A stretch of 64,000 nucleotides of DNA, from positions 127,639 through 191,638 of the forward strand of contig NZ_JAVJQE010000004.1 of NCBI RefSeq assembly GCF_040218065.1, read 5' to 3'. The position numbers were made by a program, and so were the translations under genes. The notes beneath the pieces were generated by a model. That model was not told where the DNA came from. It worked only from the letters and a program-made list of their open reading frames with translations, and did no database searches. Below are positions 17,022-25,651 of this stretch, in pieces (position 1 is the stretch's first letter; every line of letters starts with the position of its first letter). The DNA is from Marivibrio sp040218065. Its GTDB lineage: Bacteria; Pseudomonadota; Alphaproteobacteria; UBA8366; Aestuariispiraceae.

Positions 17022-17417
17022 ATGGGACCATTCGACGAGGATCTGTTCGAGAAGGGCCTCGCCCAACGCAAGGCGACGTTGGGGGCGGAGTATGTCGAGC
17101 GCAACCTGGCCGCCGCCGACGACTTCACCCGGCCCTTCCAGGAGGCGATGACCGCCTGGTGCTGGGGCTTCGGCTGGGGGGACGAGACGATCGACCTCAA
17201 GACCCGCAGCATGATGAACCTCGCCATGATCGGGGCCTTGGGCAAGATGCAGGAATGGGAGACCCATTGCCGCGGCGCGCTGAACAACGGCGTCAGCCCT
17301 GAGGAGATCCGCGCGATCATCCACATCGTCGGCATTTACTGCGGCGTGCCCCAGGCGCTTGAGTGCTTTCGCGTGGCGCGGCGCGTGCTGGCGGAAACAC
17401 CCGCCTCAGAACTGTGA
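17022..17417 (+). CDS. Carboxymuconolactone decarboxylase (PcaC/AhpD-like) family protein
   Basis: A 131-residue all-helical CMD-fold protein. It shows the PcaC-like central block ETIDLKTRSMMNLAMI, then MQEWETHCRGALNNGVSPEEI and GIYCGVPQALECFRVA. It has no AhpD CxxC pair, so a peroxidase role is unlikely. It follows the Rieske gene by 22 bases with a strong AGAGGAGG site and presumably belongs to the same transcript. A role in betaine catabolism has not been described to my knowledge; a lactone or beta-keto acid decarboxylation is only the family default. Confidence 0.8.
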   Translation: MGPFDEDLFEKGLAQRKATLGAEYVERNLAAADDFTRPFQEAMTAWCWGFGWGDETIDLKTRSMMNLAMIGALGKMQEWETHCRGALNNGVSPEEIRAIIHIVGIYCGVPQALECFRVARRVLAETPASEL

Positions 17418-17479
17418 GCGAGGAAACGGGTGGCGACGCGCGCGGCGCGGTGCGCCGCGGAAAGCCCTTGCGGCTGTGT

Positions 17480-17495
17480 TGAAACATGTGTTTCA
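17480..17495. promoter_or_regulatory. Palindromic operator, likely for the RpiR protein at 17535
   Basis: TGAAACA-TG-TGTTTCA is a perfect seven-base inverted repeat with a two-base spacer, 40 bases before the regulator start. Operators of RpiR-family proteins are often TGAAA/TTTCA palindromes. Its position between an operon end and the regulator plus ABC transporter genes suggests autoregulation and control of the importer. Confidence 0.55.
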
Positions 17496-17534
17496 TGATT
17501 GCTGGGATAGCGGAGCAATTGTTTCGGGTGCTGC

Positions 17535-18413
17535 ATGGCGGAGGCGCAAACGATCGAAGAGCGGATCAAGCAGCGCTATGCGGAGCTCAGTCCGAGCCTT
17601 CGTCGCGCGGCGGATCTTGTGATGCAGCAGCCCTTTGACGTTGCAACCCGCTCGCTCAGACAGATGGCAAGCGACTCGTCCGTCGCGCCGCCGACCTTCT
17701 CCCGTCTGGCGCGGGCGCTGGGCTACAAGAACTACGCGGTCCTGCGCGAGCAGTGCCGGCGCGAAGCCTCAAGCCGCGAGACGAGCTTCGCCAAAAAAGC
17801 CGACGCGCTCTTCGCGGTGGATGAAGAGAAAAGCGCCGGGCGCGGGGCCTTCATGGTGGCGCAGGCGAGATCGTCGATCACCAACATCACCGCGCTGGTC
17901 GAATCGATGGATCTGGACCGCCTCGCCGATGCGGCCGACAGTCTGGCGAGTGCACGATCCGTCTATCTGCTCGGCGCGATGAGCGGTGCGGCCTTCATGA
18001 CCTACGCCGCTTATGTCGCGTCGATCACCGCCGACAATTGGCGGATGCTGGATCTGAGCCGATCGACGAACAGCTCGGCGCTTCTGTCGCTTGAACCGGG
18101 GGACGCCGTTCTGGCGCTGTCCCACCATCCCTATTCCCGGCAGACGGTGAACGCGGTTCGGATCGCCCACGACGCCGGCGCGCGCGTCACCGCGATAACC
18201 GACAGTCCCGCATCGCCGTTGCTGGCGAATGCGACGCACAGTTTCATCGTGCGGGTCGAAAGCCCGCAATTCTTTCCGTCCCATGCAGCCACGCTTGTGC
18301 TGCTGGAATCCTTGCTGGGCATGGTCGTCAGACGCCAGGGGAAGCACGTCCAGGCCCGCATGGCGGCGGTCGAGAGCCTCAACCGCGCGCTGGGTGAGTA
18401 CTATGAGGCATGA
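17535..18413 (+). CDS. RpiR/MurR family transcriptional regulator
   Basis: A 292-residue HTH_6 plus SIS protein. The DNA-binding half includes LSPSLRRAADLVMQQP and SLRQMASDSSVAPPTFSRLARALGYKNYAVLR. The SIS half includes SVYLLGAMSGAAFMTYAAYVAS and DAVLALSHHPYSRQTVNAVRIAHDAG, with VTAITDSPASPL. It differs clearly from the RpiR protein at 15003, so it is not a recent tandem copy. It lies just upstream of an amino-acid ABC transporter in the same direction. A TGAAACA palindrome lies in its promoter. Confidence 0.9.
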   Translation: MAEAQTIEERIKQRYAELSPSLRRAADLVMQQPFDVATRSLRQMASDSSVAPPTFSRLARALGYKNYAVLREQCRREASSRETSFAKKADALFAVDEEKSAGRGAFMVAQARSSITNITALVESMDLDRLADAADSLASARSVYLLGAMSGAAFMTYAAYVASITADNWRMLDLSRSTNSSALLSLEPGDAVLALSHHPYSRQTVNAVRIAHDAGARVTAITDSPASPLLANATHSFIVRVESPQFFPSHAATLVLLESLLGMVVRRQGKHVQARMAAVESLNRALGEYYEA

Positions 18414-18444
18414 CGTTCAACAGGAAGAACAAGGGAGCAAGAAA

Positions 18445-19323
18445 ATGTTGAAGCGAATGATGATGTCCGGCGTCGTGGGTCTGGGTCTCGCCGCCGCGGC
18501 GGCTGCGCCCGCCCTTGCGGACACCCTTCAAGACGTGATCGACGAGGGCAAGCTGACCGTCGGCGTGAAGCCCGACTACGCCCCGTGGGGCATGCGCGAC
18601 GCGAGCGGCCAGCTCGTCGGGCTGGAAATCGACCTGATGAAGGATCTGGCCAAGCGCATCAGCGAGAAGGCCGGCAAGGAGATCGAGCTGGAGCTCGTCG
18701 CCGTCGTCGCCTCCAACCGCATGGAGTTCCTGGAGCAGGGCAAGATCGACGTGATGATGGCGACGATGTCCGACAAGCCGGAGCGTCGCGAAGTCGTCGG
18801 CATCGTGCAGCCGAACTACTACTCCTCCGGCGTCGCCATCCTGGCCCACAAGGATTCGGGCATCGACGGCTGGGACACGATCGAGGGCAAGAAGATCTGC
18901 GGCATTCAGGGCGCCTGGTACAACAAGGATCATGGCCTGAAGAACGGGGCCGAGATGATCGTCTTCAAAGGCGTGCCTGAAGTCGAAGCCGCGGTGCTGG
19001 ATCAGCGCTGCGTCGGCTGGCTCTACGACGACTCGGCCTTCATTCCCCGCAAGGTGAACGAGCCCGAGAAGTGGGCCGACTACGCCATCGCCACGCCCGT
19101 TGTGGCCGACGTCCCCTGGGGCGCGGCCGTCCGGAAGGACGAGATCAACGACCCGATCGGGCAGGAGCTGTCGGCCGCGATCATCGATTGGCACAAGTCC
19201 GGCATGATCGCCGAACTCGAGGAGAAGTGGGGCATCCCGCAGACCCAGTGGGTGCTGTCCATGCAGCAGAAGTGCCTGGCCGGCGACAAGATCTGCGACG
19301 CCGTGCGCGACGCGGACGAGTGA
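18445..19323 (+). CDS. Polar amino acid ABC transporter substrate-binding protein
   Basis: A 292-residue family 3 periplasmic binding protein. After a signal peptide ending near ALA-DTLQ it has the family opening DEGKLTVGVKPDYAPWGMRDASGQLVGLEIDLMKDLAKR. This is followed by NRMEFLEQGKIDVMMATMSDKPERREVV and ADVPWGAAVRKD. The ligand-binding Asp/Arg region is intact. The start at 18445 follows AAGGGAG. Four cysteines in the mature part may form disulfides. The ligand is unknown; betaine or a charged amino acid are both compatible with the RpiR and Rieske neighbours. Confidence 0.9.
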   Translation: MLKRMMMSGVVGLGLAAAAAAPALADTLQDVIDEGKLTVGVKPDYAPWGMRDASGQLVGLEIDLMKDLAKRISEKAGKEIELELVAVVASNRMEFLEQGKIDVMMATMSDKPERREVVGIVQPNYYSSGVAILAHKDSGIDGWDTIEGKKICGIQGAWYNKDHGLKNGAEMIVFKGVPEVEAAVLDQRCVGWLYDDSAFIPRKVNEPEKWADYAIATPVVADVPWGAAVRKDEINDPIGQELSAAIIDWHKSGMIAELEEKWGIPQTQWVLSMQQKCLAGDKICDAVRDADE

Positions 19324-19341
19324 TCCGAGGGCGATAAGAGC

Positions 19342-19371
19342 GTGCGGCCCCCGTCCGGACGGGGGCCGCAC
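19342..19371 (+). terminator. Perfect 30-base palindrome after the binding-protein gene
   Basis: Bases 19342-19356 are exactly complementary to 19357-19371 (arms GTGCGGCCCCCGTCC and its reverse complement), giving a very stable hairpin with a minimal loop. No T-run follows directly. It lies between the binding-protein and permease genes, so it probably protects the upstream message and lowers permease expression instead of ending transcription completely. Confidence 0.6.
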
Positions 19372-19415
19372 CGATCGCGCGTTCTTTTCGGGTGCGACCG
19401 CCGGAGGGTGATGGT

Positions 19416-20165
19416 TTGGAGTCGGTTTGGGAATGGTTTCGGTGGCTGAACGAAGCCTACGGAATCAAACTGACGATCTTTTACGACGAATGGGATCGGG
19501 GTCGTTTTTTCAGCGGCATCTGGACCACGATCCATCTGTCGATCGTCTGCATCATTCTCTCGATCTTGATCGGCATGGCGGGCGCCTGGTTCCAGATGTC
19601 GCGCTTCATGTGGGCGCGCCGCATCGTCCAAGGCTACATTCAGTTCTTTCGCAATACGCCGCCGCTGGTGCAGCTCTATTTCTTCTATTTCGCCGTCGAT
19701 TCCGCGCTCACCGATCTGCTCGGAATCCAGGGAGGGCTGCTCGGCAGTTACGGCTGGGCGGTGATCTCGCTTTCCTTCTTCGCCGGCGCCTTCAACACGG
19801 AAATCTTCCGCGCCGGCGTCGAGGCGGTTCCGGAATCGACGATCGAAGCGGCCGAGTCCCTCGGCTACACCAAGCTTCAGGTCTATCGCTACGTCACGCT
19901 GCCGCTCGCCTATCGCGTCTGCTTGCCGGCGCTCAACAACAATCTCATCAACCTCGTCAAGACGACGACCGTCGCCTACGCGATCGCGGTGCCGGAGACG
20001 CTCTACATTTCGAACCAGATCTGGTCGGACGAATTCAACGTGCCGGAGATGATGAACGTCGTCTGGCTGGTGTACATCCTGCTGGTGGGTCTGCTGGTCT
20101 GGCTGATGCATCGCTGGGAGAAGACGATCCGGGTGCCCGGTTTCGGACAGGGGGCGGGCCGATGA
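19416..20165 (+). CDS. Amino acid ABC transporter permease 1 (HisM/GlnP type)
   Basis: Inner-membrane permease of about 249 residues. It has the conserved early segment FFSGIWTTIHLSIVCIILSI, YIQFFRNTPPLVQLYFFYF and the EAA loop (EIFRAGVEAVPESTIEAAESLGYTK), which contacts the ATPase. The exact start is uncertain: TTG at 19416 has GGAGGG seven bases upstream, while a GTG at 19392 in the same frame lacks a good site. It overlaps the second permease by four bases. Confidence 0.88.
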   Translation: MESVWEWFRWLNEAYGIKLTIFYDEWDRGRFFSGIWTTIHLSIVCIILSILIGMAGAWFQMSRFMWARRIVQGYIQFFRNTPPLVQLYFFYFAVDSALTDLLGIQGGLLGSYGWAVISLSFFAGAFNTEIFRAGVEAVPESTIEAAESLGYTKLQVYRYVTLPLAYRVCLPALNNNLINLVKTTTVAYAIAVPETLYISNQIWSDEFNVPEMMNVVWLVYILLVGLLVWLMHRWEKTIRVPGFGQGAGR

Positions 20166-21085
20166 GGCGTGATCCGATCTCCACCCGCCGACCGCCGCCT
20201 CTCGAAGGCGCGACCGATCTGCCGGTCATGAAGCCGTTCCACCTGCCGCACGGCGGGCGCGGCGCAGCCGATCTTTGGGTCGGCGCGGCGACCGACCGCC
20301 GGCTCGGTCTGGCGCTGGGATTGACGCTGTTGTGCTGGGTCCTGATCGACAGCGCGCACGCGCAGGTCCAGGCCGACGCCGATCAGACGGTCTTCCAGAC
20401 GCTCGTCAAATGGACGCCGCTCATGCTCTTCGGTCCCGAAGGCGAGTTCGGCGGCTTCACGCTCAACATTCTGGTCAGCTTCCTGGCCATGGCGATCGGC
20501 ACGTTTCTCGGGCTTTGGCTCGGCATCGGGCAGGTCTCGCCGATCCCTTGGCTGCGGCGCGTCTCCTGGCTCGTCACCCAGGTGTTCAGGAACTCGCCCT
20601 GGCTGGTGCTGCTGTTCTACGTGATGCTCCTGATCCCCTTCCAGGTGGAGATTTTCGGCGAGGACTACGACATCCCCGGCTGGACGAAGGCGACGTTCGC
20701 CCTGTCGTTGCCGATCATGGCGAACGTCTCGGAGATCGTCCGCGGCGCCATCGCCTCTATCCCAACAGGGCAATGGGAATCCGCCGAAAGCCTGGCCTTT
20801 TCGCGTCGTCAGACGCTGTGGAGCATCATCCTTCCGCAATGCGTCAAGCGCATGCTGCCGCCCTGGATGAACTGGTACTGCATCCTGACCATGTCGACGC
20901 CGCTGATGTCGATCCTGGGCGTCAACGACGGCATGACCCTGACGCAGAATGCGCTGGCCGCGGAGGGGCGGAGCGAGTTCCTGATCCCCCTCTATCTTTG
21001 GCTGATGTCGTGGTTCTTCCTCTACAGCTATCCGATCGCCGTCTACACGCGCCGCCTTGAGCGTCGCTTCGTCGTCAAGCAGTAG
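20162..21085 (+). CDS. Amino acid ABC transporter permease 2 (HisQ/GltK type)
   Basis: A 307-residue permease that would heterodimerise with the one upstream. A roughly 45-residue hydrophilic N-terminal extension precedes the first helix (LGLALGLTLLCWVLIDSAHA). The core contains GGFTLNILVSFLAMAIGTFLGLWLG, TQVFRNSPWLVLLFYVMLL and the EAA-type loop (EIVRGAIASIPTGQWESAESLAFSRR). The N-terminal extension is longer than in E. coli HisQ. The start ATG overlaps the previous stop (ATGA). Confidence 0.9.
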   Translation: MRRDPISTRRPPPLEGATDLPVMKPFHLPHGGRGAADLWVGAATDRRLGLALGLTLLCWVLIDSAHAQVQADADQTVFQTLVKWTPLMLFGPEGEFGGFTLNILVSFLAMAIGTFLGLWLGIGQVSPIPWLRRVSWLVTQVFRNSPWLVLLFYVMLLIPFQVEIFGEDYDIPGWTKATFALSLPIMANVSEIVRGAIASIPTGQWESAESLAFSRRQTLWSIILPQCVKRMLPPWMNWYCILTMSTPLMSILGVNDGMTLTQNALAAEGRSEFLIPLYLWLMSWFFLYSYPIAVYTRRLERRFVVKQ

Positions 21086-21094
21086 GAGCGCCTT

Positions 21095-21850
21095 ATGGCT
21101 TCATCATCCTGGACGCCCGACCAGCCGATCGTCGCCCTCACGGACGTCCATAAGTCCTTCGGCGATCTTGAGGTCCTGAAAGGGGTGTCGTTGAGCGTCA
21201 TGAAGGGCGAAGTGATCTGCATCATCGGCCCGTCGGGTTCCGGCAAATCGACCCTGATCCGCTGCATCAATGCCCTGAACGACATCCAGTCCGGCTCCAT
21301 CACCGTGGAGGGTTTGGAGGTGCACGACCCGGATCTCGACAAGCTGGCGCTGCGCAAGAAGGTCGGGATGGTCTTTCAGCAGTACAATCTCTTCCCGCAC
21401 AAGACGGCGCTTCAGAACATCATGATGGCCCCGATCAAGGTCTTGAAGGAACCGGCCGATCAGGTTCGGGAGCGCGCGCGCGCCCTGCTCAAGAAGGTTC
21501 GGTTGGAGGGCAAGGAGGACGCCTATCCCGGCGAGTTGTCCGGCGGGCAGCAGCAGCGGGTCGCGATCGCCCGCGCCCTCGCCATGACCCCCGACGTCAT
21601 GCTGTTCGACGAGGTGACGGCCGCGCTTGATCCCGAGACGGTGAAAGAGGTGCTGGTGACGATCAAGGATCTCGCGGCCGACGGCATGACCTGCATTCTC
21701 GTCACGCATGAGATGGGGTTCGCGCGCGAGGTCGCGGACCACATCTATTTCACCGACCGCGGCGTCATCGTCGAGCACGGTCCGCCGGACACCTTCTTCA
21801 AGGAGGCCAAAGACCCGCGGACCAAAGAGTTCCTCTCGCAGATTCTCTAG
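21095..21850 (+). CDS. Amino acid ABC transporter ATP-binding protein (GlnQ/HisP type)
   Basis: A 251-residue ATPase with Walker A GPSGSGKST, Q-loop VFQQYNLFP, signature LSGGQQQR, Walker B VMLFDE and switch His in LVTHEMGFA. The Walker B neighbourhood reads DEVTAALDPE where this family nearly always has DEPTSALDPE; the catalytic Glu is kept, so activity should not be lost. It completes the importer begun at 18445. No later gene in this direction is close, so the operon probably ends here. Confidence 0.95.
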   Translation: MASSSWTPDQPIVALTDVHKSFGDLEVLKGVSLSVMKGEVICIIGPSGSGKSTLIRCINALNDIQSGSITVEGLEVHDPDLDKLALRKKVGMVFQQYNLFPHKTALQNIMMAPIKVLKEPADQVRERARALLKKVRLEGKEDAYPGELSGGQQQRVAIARALAMTPDVMLFDEVTAALDPETVKEVLVTIKDLAADGMTCILVTHEMGFAREVADHIYFTDRGVIVEHGPPDTFFKEAKDPRTKEFLSQIL

Positions 21851-22151
21851 GGTCAGCATCTTCTGGAAGACTACGCTGCAGGGTAGGCGAGAGCTCATTC
21901 CCTCTTCTCTGCCGGCGAGTCGTGTCCCGTAGAGCGCCTGGGCCGGAACATGGGTCAGCCACGCCTTGGTTTCATCTAGGATTTATCCGCATTTGGCTAG
22001 GAGTACGCATTCGCTCGACCGCGGCCTGACGCCCGGACCTGACCCGAAGCGGGCCTCGGGCGTTACCGCGGGTCGCCTGCGGCGCCTGAGGCTCGCCTTC
22101 AGCGCTCGGTGACGCGTCAGGCCGACGGTCTCATCAAAAAAATATTGCAAT
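21851..22151. other. Intergenic gap before the heme-uptake operon
   Basis: About 300 bases with no convincing gene. It contains copy 2 of the short dispersed repeat (21992-22012) and GC-rich partial inverted repeats around 22020-22110. Codon-like periodicity is not evident. The heme operon promoter lies at its right end. Confidence 0.6.
21992..22012. repeat. Dispersed intergenic repeat, copy 2
   Basis: TTTGGCTAGGAGTACGCATTC matches 18 of 21 bases with 9872-9892. Both are in intergenic DNA on the same strand. Confidence 0.45.
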
Positions 22152-22166
22152 TGCGAGTCACTCGCA
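22152..22166. promoter_or_regulatory. Fur-box-like palindrome upstream of the heme receptor
   Basis: TGCGAGT-C-ACTCGCA is a perfect 7-1-7 palindrome, the geometry of the classical Fur unit TGATAATnATTATCA. It lies 107 bases before the receptor start and next to an A/T-rich stretch (22133-22150) suited to a promoter. Similar TGCGAAT half-sites occur before feoA and the genes at 41.4 kb, supporting an iron-responsive regulator. Confidence 0.65.
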
Positions 22167-22272
22167 GTAAATCCCCTCCAGCCCAGCCAGCCGGCGCCCA
22201 TTCGAACGGGCCCCGCCAGCCAGGCGTCGATCCACGGAAGCGCTCGACGCAATTACATGCTGGAGGGGAGTA

Positions 22273-24270
22273 ATGAGCATCTCGCGAACCGCCGCCGCCG
22301 GTCTGATCGGCCTTACAGGCGCCGTTTTCCTCGGACAGTCGGCCTCGGCTCAAGATGACGCCGCGTCGCCGGTCACCGCGCTGGACGCTGTCAGCGTGAC
22401 GGCGACCCGGACCGAAAAGTCGGCGCTTGAGGCGCCGGCCTCCGTCTCGGTCGTGGGGCGCGAGGAGATCGAGCGCGCCCAGCCGCAGGCGCTCGACGAC
22501 GTCCTGAAAGGCGTGCCGGGCGTGCAGATGACGGGCGGCCCGCGCAATTCCGCCGAACAGCCGTCGATCCGCGGCTTCAGCGACGAACGGGTCGTGATCC
22601 GCACCGACGGGGTGCGCAAAAACTTCCAATCCGGGCACCGCGGCCGCACCTTCCTGGAGCCGACGTTGCTCAAGCAGGTGGACGTGCTGCGCGGGCCGAG
22701 TTCGATGCTCTACGGCTCCGGCGCGCTCGGCGGCGTCATCAATATGGAGACGATCGACGCGGCCGATCTGCTGGCGCCGGGCGAAACCGTGGGCGCGCGC
22801 ACGACGACGGGCTATCAGACCAACAACGACATGCGCCGAGGCGGCCTGACAATCTACGGGCGGCCGGCCGACGGCGTCGATCTGCTGGTCAACGGCGTGC
22901 GCAGCAGCTCCGGGAACTACACCGACGGCTCGGGCGACGAGATCCTGTTTTCCGGCGACAGCGTGAAGTCCGGCTTGGCGAAGGCCGAGTTCACCCGGGA
23001 AGGTCACAGCCTTGATCTGTCGCTGCAGACCTACCGGAACGAGCACGACATCCCGACCGCCGCCAACACCGACGGCGACACGATCGCGGAGCGCGTGACG
23101 CGGGAAGACAGCGGCAGTGTGCGCTACGGCTTCGAAGGGGCCGACGGGCTCCTCGATCTGAACGCCGCCGCCTATGTCAGCGACACCGACATCCGGGAGA
23201 TCGTGAAGACCTCCGGCCGGCACGACGTCACCGCGCTGGAGACTGTCGGCGTCGACGCCGCCAACACGGCCGACTTCGTCTTGTCAGACACGGTCGATCT
23301 GGCCTTCACCGCCGGGCTGGAGCTCTATCGCGACACCCAGGTCGGTCAGCGCAACGATGCGCCGCGCGATCAGTTCCCGAACGCCGAACAGGTCAAGCAG
23401 GGCTATTTCGCGCAGGCCGAGTTCACCCTATGGGACGAGGTGGCGATCACCCCGGGCCTGCGCTTCGACGCCTATGATCAGGAGGCGACCGGCCAGGCGG
23501 ACGCCGGCGACGAGCGTCTGTCGAAGAAACTCGCCGCCAGTTGGCAGGTCAGCGACGCGCTCATGCTCTTCGGCTCCTATTCGGAGGCGTTCCGAGCGCC
23601 CTCTCTCACCGAGCTCTACGTCAGCGGCACGCACTTCAGGAACAACCGCTTCGTCCCCAACCCGGACCTCAAGCCCGAGTTCGCGGAGAACAAGGAGTTC
23701 GGCGCGGCGCTCTCCTTCGACTCGGTCGTGCAGGATCGCGACGCGCTGCGCATCAAGGGCGCGGTCTTCCGCAACGACGTCGAGAACCTGATCGAAACGG
23801 TTGTAGAGGGCGGCCCCTTCGGCACGACGGAAACCCAAAACGTGCCGGAAGGTCGGATCACCGGCGCGGAGCTGGAGGCCGCCTACGAGGCGCGCCGCTT
23901 CTTCGCGGGCCTCGCCGCCACCCGGCTTCGCGGCGACGACCTGACGGACAATGAGCCGCTGGCCGACATTCCCGAGGACGTCGTGAGCCTTGACGGCGGC
24001 CTGCGTTGGCCGGGCCTCGGCCTCGTCGCTGGGTGGCGCGCCTCGCTCTACTTCGGTCAGGACCGGGTTCCGGACGACGCCGAGCCGCTGCGCGGACGCA
24101 AGATGATCCACGACCTCTTCGTCTCCTACGAGCCGAACGATCCGGATCTGGACGGCCTGCGCGTCGACTTCGGCGTCGACAACGTCTTCGACAAGGATTT
24201 CCAGCGCTTCGGCTCCGCTCTTCGTGAGACGGGACGGAACGTGAAGCTCTCCGCCGGCTTCAAATTCTGA
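22273..24270 (+). CDS. hmuR: TonB-dependent heme/hemoglobin receptor
   Basis: Outer-membrane receptor of 665 residues. A signal peptide ends near SASA-QDD. A TonB box-like segment (DAVSVTATRT) and plug domain (DDVLKGVPGVQMTGGP, PSIRGFSDERVVIRTDGVRKNF, VLRGPSSMLYGSGALGGVINM) follow. In the barrel, SEAFRAPSLTELY with NPDLKPE is the FRAP/NPNL region typical of heme and hemoglobin receptors. The C terminus ends in aromatic Phe (GFKF). GGAGGGG precedes the ATG. It heads a nine-gene heme operon, so heme as ligand is well supported by context. Confidence 0.93.
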   Translation: MSISRTAAAGLIGLTGAVFLGQSASAQDDAASPVTALDAVSVTATRTEKSALEAPASVSVVGREEIERAQPQALDDVLKGVPGVQMTGGPRNSAEQPSIRGFSDERVVIRTDGVRKNFQSGHRGRTFLEPTLLKQVDVLRGPSSMLYGSGALGGVINMETIDAADLLAPGETVGARTTTGYQTNNDMRRGGLTIYGRPADGVDLLVNGVRSSSGNYTDGSGDEILFSGDSVKSGLAKAEFTREGHSLDLSLQTYRNEHDIPTAANTDGDTIAERVTREDSGSVRYGFEGADGLLDLNAAAYVSDTDIREIVKTSGRHDVTALETVGVDAANTADFVLSDTVDLAFTAGLELYRDTQVGQRNDAPRDQFPNAEQVKQGYFAQAEFTLWDEVAITPGLRFDAYDQEATGQADAGDERLSKKLAASWQVSDALMLFGSYSEAFRAPSLTELYVSGTHFRNNRFVPNPDLKPEFAENKEFGAALSFDSVVQDRDALRIKGAVFRNDVENLIETVVEGGPFGTTETQNVPEGRITGAELEAAYEARRFFAGLAATRLRGDDLTDNEPLADIPEDVVSLDGGLRWPGLGLVAGWRASLYFGQDRVPDDAEPLRGRKMIHDLFVSYEPNDPDLDGLRVDFGVDNVFDKDFQRFGSALRETGRNVKLSAGFKF

Positions 24271-24336
24271 GGGCCGGGGCGGAGCGGGCGGCGCACAGCG
24301 ATGAGCGCCGAGGACGACGCGCGACAGGAGGATGAG

Positions 24337-24531
24337 ATGACCCACGCCTTGCGATCCACGGCCCCGCGGGCCGAGGGGGAGGGCGCCGCCGGCGGCGGCA
24401 CCTCTCGCGGCCCCGGGGTGCTGAGCAGCGCCGCTCTGTTGCAGGACCGGGCGGAGGTGCTGATCGAGCACCGCGGCGAAACCTACCGGCTTCGTCAAAC
24501 CCGGCAGGGCAAGTTGATCCTGACCAAGTGA
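24337..24531 (+). CDS. hemP: Hemin uptake protein HemP
   Basis: A 64-residue protein whose last 40 residues match the HemP/HmuP signature: SSAALLQDRAEVLIEHRGE followed by TYRLRQTRQGKLILTK. HmuP proteins act in heme uptake regulation, as a co-activator of the receptor gene in Bradyrhizobium and Burkholderia. ATG at 24337 is preferred because AGGAGG lies six bases ahead; an in-frame ATG at 24301 has no site. It lies between the receptor and tonB. Confidence 0.88.
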   Translation: MTHALRSTAPRAEGEGAAGGGTSRGPGVLSSAALLQDRAEVLIEHRGETYRLRQTRQGKLILTK

Positions 24532-24544
24532 GGGGAGGGCGCCG

Positions 24545-25612
24545 ATGATCGGCGAAGCGCCCAGCTTGAGAGCCCAAGCGGCGGCGGTCCGCTCGCCGGG
24601 CGCGGCGGAGCGTCTGGGCGCGGCCGCCGCGCTCGCCGTCGGCGCGGCCGTGCTGGGGGCCGCGCTCTCTCTCGCCGAGCCGCTGCGCGTCGCAATGGAT
24701 ATGGGCGGGCGCGCGGGCGACGCCCGTCTCGCGCCCGTTTCGCTGACCGTCATGCGCCCGGCCGCGCCGGCGCCCGCGCCGGCTTCTTCGCCGCCCGCCG
24801 ATACGTCGCGCGCCGCGCCCGCGCCGCCCGCCGCCTTGCCGGATCCGCCGACGCCGCAGCCCGCGCCGTCTCCCGCGCCGGCCGCCGCGCCGACGGTGCA
24901 ATCAGCGCCGACGCCTGAGCCGATCGCGCCGCCTGTCCGGCCCGCCGCGGCGCCGGTTGAAAGGTCCGCGGTAGAGCCGCAACAGCAGGCTCGGGCGACG
25001 CCGCCTGCGCCCGAGCCGACGCCGGAGGTGCAGGGCGCCGAGCTCAAGCAGCCGCCTGCGCCCGCGCCCGATCTCGCGGCCGCGCGTCAGGCGGCCCGGA
25101 TGAAGCCGACGCCGCCCGCGCACGACCCCGCCGCGCAGGAACCCGCCGAGGCCGAGCCGCCGTCCCCCAAGCCGCCGCCCGTCGCCGAGCTGCGCGAGGG
25201 CGCAGCCGCGCAGGCCCCGACGCAGACGCGGTCGGTCGAGACGTCCGACGAACAAAGCGCCGAGCCCGCGACGGCGCGCGCCGCCGCCGCCGAAGACGCC
25301 CCCGCCGACCCGGCGCAGGTCGCGAGCGCGCCCGTGCTGGTCACCGAGCCGCGCTTCCGAAGTGCGCCGACGCCGCCGGTCTATCCGCCGACCTCGCGTC
25401 GGCGCCATGAGGAGGGGGTCGTCGTCCTGCGGGCGCTGGTCTCGCCCTCCGGCCGGACGGAGGAGGTCGCGGTGCATCGCTCTTCCGGCTTCCATCGCCT
25501 GGATGAAGCCGCCCGTCTGGCCGTCCTCGACTGGCGGTTCGAGCCGGCGCGCCGCGCCGCCGTGCCGGTCGCCTCCTGGGTCGAGGTGCCGGTGCGCTTC
25601 CACCTGAACTGA
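24545..25612 (+). CDS. tonB: TonB energy transducer for heme uptake
   Basis: A 355-residue protein with an N-terminal transmembrane segment at about 20-50 (LGAAAALAVGAAVLGAALSLA). A very long Pro/Ala/Glu periplasmic linker spans roughly 65-265. The C-terminal TonB domain reads PPVYPPTSRRRHEEGVVVLRALV, then VHRSSGFHRLDEAARLAVLDWRFEPAR. The linker is long enough to span the periplasm. The low-complexity part gives long spurious open frames on both strands. It works with ExbB and ExbD encoded downstream. Confidence 0.9.
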   Translation: MIGEAPSLRAQAAAVRSPGAAERLGAAAALAVGAAVLGAALSLAEPLRVAMDMGGRAGDARLAPVSLTVMRPAAPAPAPASSPPADTSRAAPAPPAALPDPPTPQPAPSPAPAAAPTVQSAPTPEPIAPPVRPAAAPVERSAVEPQQQARATPPAPEPTPEVQGAELKQPPAPAPDLAAARQAARMKPTPPAHDPAAQEPAEAEPPSPKPPPVAELREGAAAQAPTQTRSVETSDEQSAEPATARAAAAEDAPADPAQVASAPVLVTEPRFRSAPTPPVYPPTSRRRHEEGVVVLRALVSPSGRTEEVAVHRSSGFHRLDEAARLAVLDWRFEPARRAAVPVASWVEVPVRFHLN

Positions 25613-25651
25613 CCCCCGTCTCATCAACCCGACGTCGTCTGGAGATCGATC

